Positions 26,343 to 34,966 are shown, numbered from the stretch's first letter. The stretch is 64,000 bases of DNA from Steroidobacter agaridevorans (GCF_009932555.1 NZ_BLJO01000013.1:1-64000), one strand, 5' to 3'. Numbers and translations: made by a program. The notes: a model not told the origin generated them from the sequence alone.

Positions 26343-27662
26343 ATGTCTTCTGCCCTCACGCGCGATGCTCTCGAAGCCTTCTGGATGCCTTTCACCGCGA
26401 ACCGGCAATTCAAAGATCAGCCGCGCCTGCTGGCCCGAGCCGAAGGCATGCATTACTGGACGCCCGACGGCCGCAAGGTACTCGATGGCTGCGCCGGCCT
26501 GTGGTGCGTAAATGCGGGCCATGGCCGTAAAGAGATCACCGCCGCCGTCGCCGAGCAGATGGCGACGCTGGATTACGCACCGACGTTTCAGATGGGGCAT
26601 CCCGCCGGCTTCGAGCTCGCGAACCGGCTCATCAAACTCACGCCCGGCGCTCTGAATCATGTGTTCTTCACCAACTCCGGCTCGGAGTCGGTGGACACCG
26701 CGCTGAAAATTGCGATCGCGTATCACCGGGTCAAAGGCGAGGCCTCGCGTCAGCGGCTGATCGGTCGCGAGAAGGGTTATCACGGCGTCGGCTTCGGCGG
26801 TATTTCGGTGGGCGGCCTGTCGAACAATCGCAAGTACTTCGGCGCGATGCTGCCGGGCGTAGATCATCTGCGTCACACGCTCGACATCGAACACAACGCA
26901 TTCACTCGCGGCGTGCCCGAATGGGGCGCGCATCTCGCGGATGACCTGGAGCGCTTGGTGGCGCTACACGATGCGTCGACCATCGCTGCGGTGATCGTCG
27001 AACCGATGGCGGGCTCGGCCGGCGTCATCCTTCCGCCGAAGGGCTATCTGCAAAAGCTGCGGGCCATCTGCGACAAGCACGGCATTCTGTTGATCTTCGA
27101 TGAAGTCATCACCGGCTTCGGCCGCCTGGGCACAGCGTTCGGCGCGCAGTATTTCGACGTGATGCCCGACATCATCACGACCGCGAAGGGGCTGACGAAC
27201 GGCGCCATTCCGATGGGCGCGGTGTTCGTGCGCAAACAGATCTACGACGCGTTCATGAAAGGTCCGGACGGCATCGAGTTTTTCCACGGCTACACCTACT
27301 CGGCACATCCCGCCGCCTGCGCAGCCGGGCTCGCGACCCAAGAAATATACGAGCGCGAAGGCTTGCTGACGCGCGGCGCCGACCTGGCGAAAGCGTGGGA
27401 AGACGCGGTTCACTCGCTGCGCTCAGCGCCGAACGTCATCGACATTCGCAACCTCGGCCTGGTCGCCGGCATCGAGCTGCAGCCTCGCGCCGGAGCAGTC
27501 GGTGCGCGCGGCTACGAAGCGTTGGTGAAGTGCTTCGAGAAAGGCATCCTGATCCGCACCACCGGCGACACCATCGCGCTCTCGCCGCCGCTGATCATCT
27601 CGACAGCACAGATCGACGAGCTCATCACGCGAATTGGCGAAGTGCTGAAGACCATCGCGTAA
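26343..27662 (+). CDS. Omega-amino acid-pyruvate aminotransferase (class III)
   Basis: 439-residue class III aminotransferase: DGCAGLWCVNAGHGR (about 48-62), FFTNSGSESVDTALK (about 108-122), REKGYHGVGFGG (about 142-153), FDEVITGFGRLG (about 252-263), PLP lysine K282 (TTAKGLTNGAIPMG). The W-CVNAGHGRKEI and NSGSESVDTA motifs match beta-alanine/omega-amino-acid:pyruvate transaminases, which handle beta-alanine, GABA-like acids and sometimes diamines. In this context it could consume GABA or 3-aminopropanal-derived beta-alanine from polyamine breakdown (inference). ATG at 26343 with GGCGG upstream is chosen; the longer in-frame extension runs back over the operator and puuR start. A strong terminator follows. 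Confidence 0.88.
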   Translation: MSSALTRDALEAFWMPFTANRQFKDQPRLLARAEGMHYWTPDGRKVLDGCAGLWCVNAGHGRKEITAAVAEQMATLDYAPTFQMGHPAGFELANRLIKLTPGALNHVFFTNSGSESVDTALKIAIAYHRVKGEASRQRLIGREKGYHGVGFGGISVGGLSNNRKYFGAMLPGVDHLRHTLDIEHNAFTRGVPEWGAHLADDLERLVALHDASTIAAVIVEPMAGSAGVILPPKGYLQKLRAICDKHGILLIFDEVITGFGRLGTAFGAQYFDVMPDIITTAKGLTNGAIPMGAVFVRKQIYDAFMKGPDGIEFFHGYTYSAHPAACAAGLATQEIYEREGLLTRGADLAKAWEDAVHSLRSAPNVIDIRNLGLVAGIELQPRAGAVGARGYEALVKCFEKGILIRTTGDTIALSPPLIISTAQIDELITRIGEVLKTIA

Positions 27663-27669
27663 AGAAAAA

Positions 27670-27693
27670 AGCCCCGCACTCGCGTGCGGGGCT
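27670..27693. terminator. Bidirectional intrinsic terminator between converging genes
   Basis: AGCCCCGCAC (27670-27679), loop TCGC, GTGCGGGGCT (27684-27693), then CTTGTTT on the plus strand. An A-rich run precedes the stem (AAAGAAAAA), giving a T-run on the minus strand. It serves the aminotransferase (plus) and the TorF-type porin (minus). Confidence 0.9.
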
Positions 27694-27730
27694 CTTGTTT
27701 CAAACAAATCTCAGCGGATCAGACCGACGA

Positions 27731-28459
27731 TCAGTCGTTGCTCCACGGGAACGTGGTGGCGATCGTGAAGATCACGCGAGACTCGGAGCTGAACACATCG
27801 TCCGGCGTACCGTCGGATGCCTCCAGATCGCTACCGTCAACCCACTTCAGCGCAAGGTTGAACTTGTTAATGGTGTAGCCGACGCCCACGGAGTAGTCGA
27901 AGTATTCGTCGCCAAGGCCAGCCTCGGCAAGGTCATCCCAATAGTCGCCGCCGCTAAAACCGACGTGCGCCAGAATGGAGAAATTCTGCGGCAGCGGAAA
28001 CGTGCCGTTTGCTTCGATGTAGTAGGCCGGCGTATCGCCATTAGTCGTGTCGCCGCCGAAATCAGGCGAGTACCACAGCTTGCCCTTGAACCAGTCCTTG
28101 CTGATGCTGCCGTACGCTTCGATGTAGTCGAAGTCGTTCTCGTCCGGGTAAGCGTAGTAGACGAGGCCCACGTCATAGCCGAGGCCGCCTTCGCTGGTGC
28201 CCGAGAAGCCGGTGTACACGTCCACTTCCAAATCGACGTCGGCGGGACCGAAGTCCACGTTGCTACCCCAGGCGCCGATGTACCAGCCGCTATCGGCAGC
28301 GAAATCGACGCTGCCCTGAATCGCCGGATCCTGGGCGGACTGGGTAATGCCGCGGAAGTCGTAGTCGTTGGTCAATGTCCAGGTCGATGACACACCGGCG
28401 TTGGCCACCGTCGCCGCCCCCAACAACCCGAGTGCCGCCAGAATCCTGAAATTTCGCAT
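27731..28459 (-). CDS. TorF-family putative outer-membrane porin
   Basis: 242 residues. The signal peptide RNFRILAALGLLGAATVANA is followed by the mature start GVSSTWTLTNDYDFRGITQS, the hallmark of the TorF/Gcw_chp family of small proteobacterial beta-barrels. The rest alternates aromatic-ended beta-strands (YIGAWGSNVDFG, LDYSVGVGYT-like) and is strongly acidic. Function is undetermined for the family; outer-membrane location is expected. ATG at 28459 has an excellent SD (AAGGGGAGA). It is monocistronic with a terminator at 27670-27693. Confidence 0.85.
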   Translation of the reverse strand: MRNFRILAALGLLGAATVANAGVSSTWTLTNDYDFRGITQSAQDPAIQGSVDFAADSGWYIGAWGSNVDFGPADVDLEVDVYTGFSGTSEGGLGYDVGLVYYAYPDENDFDYIEAYGSISKDWFKGKLWYSPDFGGDTTNGDTPAYYIEANGTFPLPQNFSILAHVGFSGGDYWDDLAEAGLGDEYFDYSVGVGYTINKFNLALKWVDGSDLEASDGTPDDVFSSESRVIFTIATTFPWSND

Positions 28460-28489
28460 GGGTCTCCCCTTGTGGTGAGAAAGATACAC

Positions 28490-28742
28490 GCCACGGTCGG
28501 CATGTTGTTGAAATTACTGTCGTTGGCCAGATTGACGCAAACTTGCAGCTAAAACGCCACAAGGACCCGTCCCTCAGCATAATGCAGCAAGCATGCCAAG
28601 GCCTTCAGGAAGGCGCCCTGCCAATCAGAGCCCAGCAATGATGCGGTTCTTTGCTGATTCGTAACAAAGTATTGCTGGAGCCCTGCCATGCGCAATGATG
28701 GCGCAGCCGCGCCAATATGGGGCGTCGGTCATAGAGCCTGCA
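28490..28742. other. Intergenic region upstream of the porin gene
   Basis: No coding frame is convincing here. It contains the promoter region of the porin gene (minus strand) and the downstream end of the cupin gene (stop at 28743). Short GC-rich self-complementary stretches are present (for example GGCGCAGCCGCGCC near 28696), but no U-tracted terminator was identified. Confidence 0.5.
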
Positions 28743-29111
28743 CTAAGCCGGCTCATAGATGACGTAGAGCTTGGCCGTCGGCTCCAAGACCTCCCACACC
28801 CCGCTGAACCCAGCGGGAATGACGAAGGAGGCCCCGGCGGAGAACGTCCAGCCGCGGCCCGACTCGTGCTCGATGCGCACGCGGCCGCGAGTGATATAGC
28901 AGAACTCGTTTTCAGAATAACGAACCCGCCACTTGCCCGGCGTGCTCTCCCAGACACCAGCGAAAAAGCGGCCAGTGCTATCGCTGAAGTAGTTGCGCGC
29001 GACCTGCTCGGGATGGCCATCGATCAAACGATCCGCAGGTGGCTTGGAGTGCGTGGTCTCGGGAGCGGTCGCGCCGAAGTCCACGATCAACGAACTGGCG
29101 ATTTCGGACAT
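28743..29111 (-). CDS. Small cupin-domain protein (DUF861/EutQ-like fold)
   Basis: 122 residues forming a single cupin barrel: GVWESTPGKWRVRYSENEFCYITRGRVRI (in outline, about 52-80) carries the strand pattern and acidic ENEF of the cupin_3 group, and GASFVIPAGFSGVWEV closes the barrel. Such proteins are often ligand-binding or ureidoglycolate/sugar-related; no substrate can be assigned. ATG at 29111 (MSEIAS) is chosen; an ATG seven codons upstream (29132) is possible. It stands alone on the minus strand. Confidence 0.75.
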   Translation of the reverse strand: MSEIASSLIVDFGATAPETTHSKPPADRLIDGHPEQVARNYFSDSTGRFFAGVWESTPGKWRVRYSENEFCYITRGRVRIEHESGRGWTFSAGASFVIPAGFSGVWEVLEPTAKLYVIYEPA

Positions 29112-29193
29112 CACGATGCTCGCTAGGCACATTTAAGGACCCCGACTGTAGAAGGTGACAGGGGTGATGGCTACTGCAAATGCCGTTAAGAAA

Positions 29194-29221
29194 ACGGCCG
29201 GTGGCCTGAGCCACCGGCCGT
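29194..29221 (-). terminator. Intrinsic terminator of the OmpA-family gene
   Basis: A perfect 12-bp stem, ACGGCCGGTGGC (29194-29205) with GCCACCGGCCGT (29210-29221), and a CTGA loop. On the minus strand it is followed by TTTTCTTAA. It lies 12 bp after the stop at 29233. Confidence 0.88.
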
Positions 29222-29232
29222 GTGCACGAGCG

Positions 29233-29937
29233 TCACTCGTTACGAGCCACCGCGGAGGTGGCTGTGGGTCGGATGGACAGACTCACCCGACGCTCCCACG
29301 CATACGCCTCCAGATCTCCTTTCGGCGCCGTGGTCAGATCCGAGCCATGAGCAGACAACTGAATCTGCTCCGGCGCAGCACCGCCACGAATCAACGCTTC
29401 GCGCACTGCATTCGCACGCTCCAGCGACAGCTCGAGATTCTTCTCGGACTTGCCGCGCGGATCGGCGAATCCATGCAGCTGCACTTCCAGCTCACCATGC
29501 AGCGCCAGCAACTTGCCGAGGTCCTCCAGCTTGCTCGCCACGTCGGCTTCCATCGTCGCGTCATTGGTACGGAACAACACATCGGCATGCAGACGCTGCG
29601 CCAGCGCATCGAGCATTTCATCGCCACCGGTGCGCTCGCTGGCCTTGGCCAGCGCAATGCGCGTGTCGATCAGCTCCTGCTCGAGCTTCTGAGACTGCTC
29701 TTCCATCTGCTTGGCCTGCAGCTGCGCACGATTCGCCGTGCCGACGCTGTCCCCGAGAATGCCGCCGAACATGAAGCCCACCGCCGCACCGATCGGGCCA
29801 CCGACGATGGCGCCCGCCGCCGCGCCGCTGAACATGCCGACGCCTTCTTCCTTCGTGAGTTTGTTCTTTTCACCCGCTTGAGCCGCACCCGCACTCATCG
29901 CCAGGGCCACCGCAGTCACCAACACTTTCTTGAACAT
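29233..29937 (-). CDS. pdsO: OmpA-family protein with glycine zipper, PdsO-like (sortase-associated)
   Basis: 234 residues: signal peptide ending AGAAQA, a glycine-zipper membrane stretch (about 33-64: GAAAGAIVGGPIGAAVGFMFGG in outline), a coiled-coil-like segment (about 68-100: QLQAKQMEEQSQKLEQELI in outline), and a C-terminal OmpA/MotB peptidoglycan-binding domain (LHGFADPRG, LSLERANAVREALI). This order matches PdsO, the OmpA-like component of the proteobacterial dedicated sortase system. The sortase and its target lie about 25 kb away (54459-57121), so the functional link is inferred from family resemblance, not adjacency. ATG at 29937 has GGAG eight bases upstream; a dedicated terminator follows. 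Confidence 0.7.
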   Translation of the reverse strand: MFKKVLVTAVALAMSAGAAQAGEKNKLTKEEGVGMFSGAAAGAIVGGPIGAAVGFMFGGILGDSVGTANRAQLQAKQMEEQSQKLEQELIDTRIALAKASERTGGDEMLDALAQRLHADVLFRTNDATMEADVASKLEDLGKLLALHGELEVQLHGFADPRGKSEKNLELSLERANAVREALIRGGAAPEQIQLSAHGSDLTTAPKGDLEAYAWERRVSLSIRPTATSAVARNE

Positions 29938-30320
29938 AGTCGCGCTCCTCTCTCGAACCCCCGTCGTTGCTCCCCTGTGGGAGGCGGGTGACGTTTGCCC
30001 GTGAGTGCTATTCAAAGCCCGGATGCGGACTCAATCCGTGGTGCGCTATGGCGAGGCAGCGAAGGAATGTGGCGAATTGTGGCCGCGCGCGTGTGCTGCT
30101 CGTCACAGCTCGCGACGATGCACGATGACTCCGCTCACAGATCGAAAGGTCATATCCAAGTTTGGATATGAGCCCCGCCTGACGCGTCGGTACGTTGCCA
30201 CCCGTTATCGCAATCGAGCCTGCCTGCATCCTTCTGGCCAACGCGGATGTGACGGCGGTCGCACTCGCTCGAGCATGCGCAAATCGGTTTTCTCGGAATA
30301 CAAACGGAGTGGACAGAGAG
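29938..30320. other. Divergent intergenic region between the OmpA-like gene and the repeat lipoprotein
   Basis: About 380 bp with no supported gene. It must contain promoters for both flanking genes. A small perfect palindrome-like element, ATATCCAAGTTTGGATAT (30151-30168), stands out: ATATCCAA and TTGGATAT arms with GT between. It could be an operator. Confidence 0.5.
30151..30168. promoter_or_regulatory. Perfect inverted repeat ATATCCAA-GT-TTGGATAT
   Basis: Two perfect 8-base arms separated by two bases, in the divergent region between the OmpA-like gene and the Gly-Gly-Thr lipoprotein gene. The size and symmetry are typical of a dimeric repressor site. The regulator is unknown. Confidence 0.45.
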
Positions 30321-32222
30321 ATGTTTGAATCGAACAAAGTACGCACGCGTGCGCGGCTCGCGGCAGCGATTGCATCGGCATTGCTCCTCGCTGCCTGCGG
30401 CGGCGGCGGTGGCGGCAGCAATACCGGCGGCACTGGCGGCACTGGCGGCACTGGCGGGACTGGTGGAACTGGTGGAACCGGTGGAACCGGTGGTACCGGC
30501 GGTACTGGTGGAACCGGTGGCACCGGTGGAACTGGCGGTACTGGTGGAACCGGCGGCACTGGCGGCACTCCGCCGGTCACGATTTCCGGCAAGGCCGCTG
30601 ACGGCTATCTCTCTGGCGCGACCGTCTGCCTGGACGTCAACGCGAATATGAGCTGCGACACGAACGAGCCCACCGCGACCACGGGCGCGGGCGGCGCATT
30701 CACGCTGACGATTCCGGAAGGCACCACCGCGTCGGAGCATCCGATCGTCGTCCAGGTGAGCGCGTCGACCGTCGACGAAGATACCGGCACTGCCGTGGGC
30801 AAACCCTATGTTCTGAGCGCGCCTGCTGGCGAATCTGATTTCATCAGCCCGCTGACGACCGTGGTGCATGGACTGTTGCAGCAGAATCCCGCGCTGACCG
30901 TTGAAGACGCCGTCACCCAGGTCAAGCTGAGCATCGGCGCAAGCGCCGACATCAGCGTGTTCGAAGACTACGTGGCCGCGAAGCAGGACTCGAGCAACAC
31001 GGCGGCAGGTGAGTACGAGCGCCTCCATCGTGTCGCGCAGGTCGCCGCGAAAGCGCTGGCCGAAAATCACGAAGACATCATGGCCGCTGCGAACACGCAG
31101 GGCATCGACACGACCGAAGCCAATGCTGCCCTGTTGGCGCTGGTCACCAGCCAAGTGTTCGATGGACTGCAGAGCGCGGCGAACGCCGTGGATGAAGCCG
31201 GTGAATCGTTCGATATCGATGCCGTGACCGTGCCGCCCGCGGACTTTGCCGATCTGGCTCAGCAGATCGAATCCGCCGAACAGGCCGCGAGCAGCGCCAA
31301 GCTCTCGATCGAGTCGCTGCTGAATCAGGGCGCGTACTGGCTGTGGTCCGATCAGGATGAGTTCGAGTACGGCTTCGTGAAAGCCAGCAGCGAGCCGAAC
31401 CGGATCGTGGAAAGCTGGTCCTTCTACGAGGCTGGCGCATGGACCACCTCGGACGAGCTCGAAGATGCGTTCTATCTCAGCGCCGAAGGCTGGGCGGAAG
31501 CCACCGACTCAGGCGCGGGCTATGTCGTGACTCACCAGTCGGACGGCACGGCGATTCTGGATCTCGAAGGCACGAACTTCTCGCTGAAGTTCAGCGCGGC
31601 CGAGCTGGATGTGGCCGGCAAGCCGATCAAGGATTATCTCGGCTACGTGTCGCACCAGCCCGTTGCGGAAACGATCGCGGGCGATCCGGTGTTTTCGAGC
31701 GGCGCCAAGGTCTACCAGGTCAACTTCATTGTTAGAAACGACGCGTACGTGCTCTACAACTGGTATGACTGCGAAGGGCAGCCGCATACCGATTTGGAAG
31801 GCAACTGCAACGTCCTGTACGGTTATGTGAACGGGGAGTTCCGCCCCGCGCACAGCTTCGCGGAGCTGATCTATCCGAGCGCGCCGAATGGCGTCGGCAA
31901 CTGGTTCAGCGTCGGCGATGGCCTTGAAATCCGTGTGGTCGCGAACGGCACCCTGGAGATCACCGACAAGAATGAGGACGATCAGCGGTCGCTGGGCCAG
32001 TGGGAATATCGGACCGTGCATGGTGAGCAGATCATGATGCTCACCCTGCCGAGCCGCTTCACGCCGCGCCTCTGGGACCAGGGCCAGCAGATCGTGGCGG
32101 TGCGCGGTGGCTTCGCGCGTCGCGGCGTGTTCACTCCTGCGGGCACGGCTGAGACGATCGGCGAAGTCCAGTTCAACGAGACGGCCTTCACCGACATCCA
32201 GAACGGCTCCAGCGTCTACTGA
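30321..32222 (+). CDS. Large surface lipoprotein with (Gly-Gly-Thr)n linker
   Basis: 633 residues. The N-terminus is basic, then hydrophobic, with lipobox LLLAAC predicting a lipidated Cys followed by six glycines. A run of about 15 Gly-Gly-Thr triplets then forms a flexible spacer. The next ~100 residues (VTISGKAADGYLSGATVCLDVNAN in outline) resemble a carboxypeptidase-regulatory/Ig-like beta-sandwich with a DVN-type calcium-like loop. A helical, Ala/Glu-rich middle (about 200-360) and an aromatic C-terminal beta-rich domain follow. The product is probably an outer-membrane lipoprotein held off the surface by the linker; function unknown. GGA lies upstream of the ATG. A terminator follows at 32242. 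Confidence 0.8.
   Translation: MFESNKVRTRARLAAAIASALLLAACGGGGGGSNTGGTGGTGGTGGTGGTGGTGGTGGTGGTGGTGGTGGTGGTGGTGGTGGTPPVTISGKAADGYLSGATVCLDVNANMSCDTNEPTATTGAGGAFTLTIPEGTTASEHPIVVQVSASTVDEDTGTAVGKPYVLSAPAGESDFISPLTTVVHGLLQQNPALTVEDAVTQVKLSIGASADISVFEDYVAAKQDSSNTAAGEYERLHRVAQVAAKALAENHEDIMAAANTQGIDTTEANAALLALVTSQVFDGLQSAANAVDEAGESFDIDAVTVPPADFADLAQQIESAEQAASSAKLSIESLLNQGAYWLWSDQDEFEYGFVKASSEPNRIVESWSFYEAGAWTTSDELEDAFYLSAEGWAEATDSGAGYVVTHQSDGTAILDLEGTNFSLKFSAAELDVAGKPIKDYLGYVSHQPVAETIAGDPVFSSGAKVYQVNFIVRNDAYVLYNWYDCEGQPHTDLEGNCNVLYGYVNGEFRPAHSFAELIYPSAPNGVGNWFSVGDGLEIRVVANGTLEITDKNEDDQRSLGQWEYRTVHGEQIMMLTLPSRFTPRLWDQGQQIVAVRGGFARRGVFTPAGTAETIGEVQFNETAFTDIQNGSSVY
30422..30569 (+). repeat. Tandem 9-bp repeat array encoding Gly-Gly-Thr
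   Basis: About 16 imperfect copies of a 9-bp unit of form ACYGGYGGN inside the lipoprotein gene. Third-codon positions vary (GGC/GGT/GGA, ACT/ACC), so the array has diverged at synonymous sites while the protein repeat is kept. Copy number can change by whole triplets without frame loss. Confidence 0.9.
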
Positions 32223-32241
32223 TCGGAGCCCGGAAGAAAAG

Positions 32242-32269
32242 GCGCGCGGCGGAGCGATCCGCCGCGCGC
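32242..32269. terminator. Intrinsic terminator after the repeat lipoprotein gene
   Basis: Perfect 12-bp stem GCGCGCGGCGGA (32242-32253) and TCCGCCGCGCGC (32258-32269), loop GCGA, followed by TTCGTTATTTA. The A-rich AAGAAAA before the stem allows function from the minus side too, for the converging SDR gene that stops at 32278. Confidence 0.8.
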
Positions 32270-32277
32270 TTCGTTAT

Positions 32278-33051
32278 TTATAGATTGCTGCTGAGATGGC
32301 CGCCGTCGACCACGATGGTCGCGCCATTCATATAACTCGATGCATCCGACGCCAGCAGTAACAGCGGCCCTTCCAACTCTTCGAGCTTGCCGAGGCGCCG
32401 GGACGGCATGCGCTTGATCATCGCCGCGCCACCGTCGGTATCGAAAAATTCTTTGTTGATGTCGGTCGCGAAATATCCGGGCGCGATGCCATTCACGCGA
32501 ATCCTGTAACGCGCGAGCTCCAGCGCCATCGACTTCGTGAGCTGAGTGAGCCCCGCTTTGGATGCAGCGTACGGCGCAATCTGCCCCGCCTGCCTGAAAC
32601 TCAAAATGGACTCGATGTTGATGATGCTGCCGCCCTTGCCGTCGGCTTTCATCCGCCGCGCGACCTCGGTGGCCACCAGAAACGCGCCGCGCAGATTCAC
32701 ATTCATCACGGCATCGAAATCTTCCTCGGTCTGCTCCAGCAGCGGCTTGCCGATCGACACCCCCGAGTTATTGACGAGCACATCGATGCGCCCCAACGTT
32801 TGCTCGATCGCCTGCACCGCCTGCCGCACCGACGCGCTGTCGGCTACATCGAGCTTGGCCGTCGCAGCCACCCCACCCGACTCGAGAATTTCCGCGGCGA
32901 TCGACTCCAACGCATCCATCCGGCGCGCAGCCAATCCCACCTTCGCCCCTTCACTCGCCAACACGCGCGCGAAATGAGCGCCGAAGCCGCTCGACGCGCC
33001 CGTGATCAACACAACTTTGCCCCGCACTGAAAATCGCTGGCTGCTACTCAT
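32278..33051 (-). CDS. Short-chain dehydrogenase/reductase (SDR)
   Basis: 257-residue classical SDR. Cofactor motif TGASSGFGAHFA (about 18-29), adenine pocket LDVAD, NNSG motif (about 93-96), catalytic Ser in NIESILSF, and YAASK (about 161-165). VDGGHLSSNL at the C-terminus is typical. An Arg-Arg after the second strand (LAARRMD) suggests NADP(H) preference. The substrate cannot be assigned; FabG-like and 3-beta-hydroxy dehydrogenases look similar. ATG at 33051 is preceded by a GGGGGAG-type SD. It is monocistronic, with the tRNA gene divergently beyond 33311. Confidence 0.85.
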   Translation of the reverse strand: MSSSQRFSVRGKVVLITGASSGFGAHFARVLASEGAKVGLAARRMDALESIAAEILESGGVAATAKLDVADSASVRQAVQAIEQTLGRIDVLVNNSGVSIGKPLLEQTEEDFDAVMNVNLRGAFLVATEVARRMKADGKGGSIINIESILSFRQAGQIAPYAASKAGLTQLTKSMALELARYRIRVNGIAPGYFATDINKEFFDTDGGAAMIKRMPSRRLGKLEELEGPLLLLASDASSYMNGATIVVDGGHLSSNL

Positions 33052-33311
33052 GGACCCACTCCCCCTGGACGCGGGGGACTGTAGCAAACCAGCCTTGCGG
33101 AAAAGCCATCGGAAGTGACGTAGGCTCGCCGCCCGCCCCGGCTCATCGGCGAAGCGTTCGCCGCCGGTTATCAGGCAAAGCCGGCATTTTCACCCCAGAA
33201 GCCGCAATCCCCGGCCGCTCGTCTTGACACCCCGGACGCCCCCCTGGAGAATCGCCGCCCCCGCTTCCCGGGAACCGCCTTCCGCGCGGCCCCACTGGCG
33301 GAAAACGGCTT

Positions 33312-33388
33312 GGAAAGGTAGCTCAGCCGGTTAGAGCACGGCACTCATAATGCCGGGGTCGAGGGTTCGAGTCCCTCCCTTTCCACCA
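33312..33388 (+). tRNA. tRNA-Met (CAT anticodon), integration site of the island
   Basis: A complete cloverleaf: acceptor GGAAAGG/CCTTTCC, D-arm GCTC/GAGC, anticodon stem CGGCA/TGCCG with loop CTCATAA (anticodon CAT), T-arm GAGGG/CCCTC with TTCGAGT, discriminator A and encoded CCA (33386-33388). The D-arm and loop pattern fits elongator tRNA-Met; a tRNA-Ile2 with lysidine-modified CAT cannot be excluded. The integrase remnant starts about 60 bp beyond the CCA end and reads towards it, the usual geometry of tRNA-targeted integration. Confidence 0.95.
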
Positions 33389-33445
33389 TACATTTCCCTT
33401 AGCATACAACGACTTAAGCCCGTGAACCGGGGCTCCAGTGCCAAA

Positions 33446-34715
33446 TCAGCGCCAAATTCCGCATGCTGGAATGGCCGTTCTGGCACCAATCGGAGCCGGA
33501 TCGCCGAACGTGGACTCGTCGCCATTGCTCGCTTGATCGATTCCAGATCTTCGGCCTGCGAACCCCTCGATCCAGGCACCGTAGGTTTCGAGCATCGTGG
33601 ACACGCTGTGCCCATGTTGCTTGGCGACCCAGAGCAGGTTCTTTCCGATCATCAGATTCCAACTCACGAATGAGTGGCGTGCGTTGTACGGCTCGCGATA
33701 GCGCGCCTTCAGCGTCATCATCAACGTCCAGCGCCATCAATCATAGGGATGGTTCAAATCGCGAAGCGGCTTGCCATCATCACGAAAGAACAGATAGTCG
33801 TGATGGATCTTGCCGGCGAGCTTGAATCGCGCTCTCAAGGCGAGTTGACGTTTCAGCACGTCGATGGCGCGCGGACACAGTTCGACCAGGCGGTCCTCGC
33901 CCGTCTTCGTCCGATCCTTGTTGCGCCTCATCACGCACGCCTTGCTCACCTTAAGCTTGCTTGGCTTAGATCACAGTCATCCACCAGCAACGCAATCTGC
34001 TCGGACGGTCGCAGGCCCGTGAAGAATCGAAACTCATCATAGTTACCTGCGCTTCGCCGCAGTCGAGATGGATGGCGGCGATGAGCGCCTCCGCCTCCTG
34101 AATGGAAAACGGATCAGGCACGCCTCGATCCTTCTTGGTCAGACGGAAGCATTTCAGGGCTGTGGCTGGATTGTGCTTCTCGGGATGATCTCGATAGCCG
34201 TACTCGAATGCACAGCGGATGATGCTCACGACATTGTTATGCGTCTTCTTTGAGATGTCCCACTTGCTATCCACGATCTTGGATAGCCGAGAGTACTTCA
34301 CCCCCTCGAAGGCCTCATTGCCAATCTCAGGCCTCCACACTGAATCAAGGATCTTGCGATAACTCTCCACGATTGCGAAGGCGAGATCAGTCTTCGCCAT
34401 GCGTGATTCGCAATGAAGCATGAAGTCGTCGAGGACCTGATCGCAGGCGCGAGGCGCCTCGGCAGGCGCAATGACTTCCAGGTCTCGATAGTCGGGGAAC
34501 TCGTCCTCGAACACAAACGCGCCCGCGACGATTCGTTTCTTGATCTCAATCAGTTCTTTTCACGCACGACGCAGGTTCGCTTCGGAGGGGATTCGCTTGA
34601 CGCTCGGTCGATAGCGCTTGCCTTCGTACTCGAAGTCAAACTGTATCCGGTCTCGTGCCGGCGCGACGATGATGGGCACGTCGCTGCGCCCGGGTCCGCC
34701 CGGGTCAGCTGGCAT
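33446..34715 (-). pseudogene. Decayed phage-type tyrosine integrase
   Basis: A full-length integrase can be traced in pieces from ATG 34715 to 33446. The N-terminal arm-binding part (FEYEGKRYRPSVKR) is cut by an in-frame TGA at 34560-34562, where CGA (Arg) is expected. The core-binding part continues to about 34050 (DPFSIQEAEALIAAIHLD). A frameshift near 34040 leads into FRFFTGLRPSEQIALL, with a stop soon after. A third segment holds NKDRTKTGEDRLVELCPRAI and DYLFFRDDGKPLRDLNHPYD (33737-33949). The last (33446-33724) carries YNARHSFVSWNL, KQHGHSVSTMLETYGAW with the His and nucleophile Tyr. At least one nonsense and two frame changes make it inactive, so the island is probably fixed. Confidence 0.85.
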
Positions 34716-34966
34716 GACGCGCCCTCCATGCAAGCCACTCTGAATGGCAACTTGCGTCCAAGCACCGTTCCTTCATCCGTTTCGACAAGCGCAGGTGAGA
34801 CGTGACATCTCGCGCAGACCCGCTTCCATTGCGTGAATGCATGCTCATGGGTCGTGTTCATGACGTGGTTCCGACTGCTTAGAGGCGAGTTGTCACGTAG
34901 AACATGTTTCATGAGCAGGCTTCGATCGTCATCTGTCGAAATCGCGCTTAAATCGGCGAAACTCAT
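34550..34966 (-). CDS. Possible small island protein upstream of the integrase remnant
   Basis: 138-codon frame with a good SD (GAGGGA) before ATG 34966. The first ~80 residues (SFADLSAISTDDDRSLLMKHVL in outline, KRVCARCHVSP) are not obviously shadow sequence and include a CxxC-H cluster. The C-terminal part overlaps the integrase start and is low-complexity. It may be a remnant phage-type small gene whose true end was lost. No family is recognised. Confidence 0.25.
   Translation of the reverse strand: MSFADLSAISTDDDRSLLMKHVLRDNSPLSSRNHVMNTTHEHAFTQWKRVCARCHVSPALVETDEGTVLGRKLPFRVACMEGASCQLTRADPGAATCPSSSRRHETGYSLTSSTKASAIDRASSESPPKRTCVVREKN

Noticed and set aside
30422-30569. Possible CRISPR-like array
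   Set aside because: Units are 9 bp, contiguous and coding, with no spacers; it is a coding tandem repeat. No CRISPR array was found anywhere in the window.
30008-30592. Minus-strand frame with a long Pro-Pro-Val repeat
   Set aside because: It is the reverse reading of the Gly-Gly-Thr repeat in the lipoprotein gene, which has a lipobox, SD and terminator.
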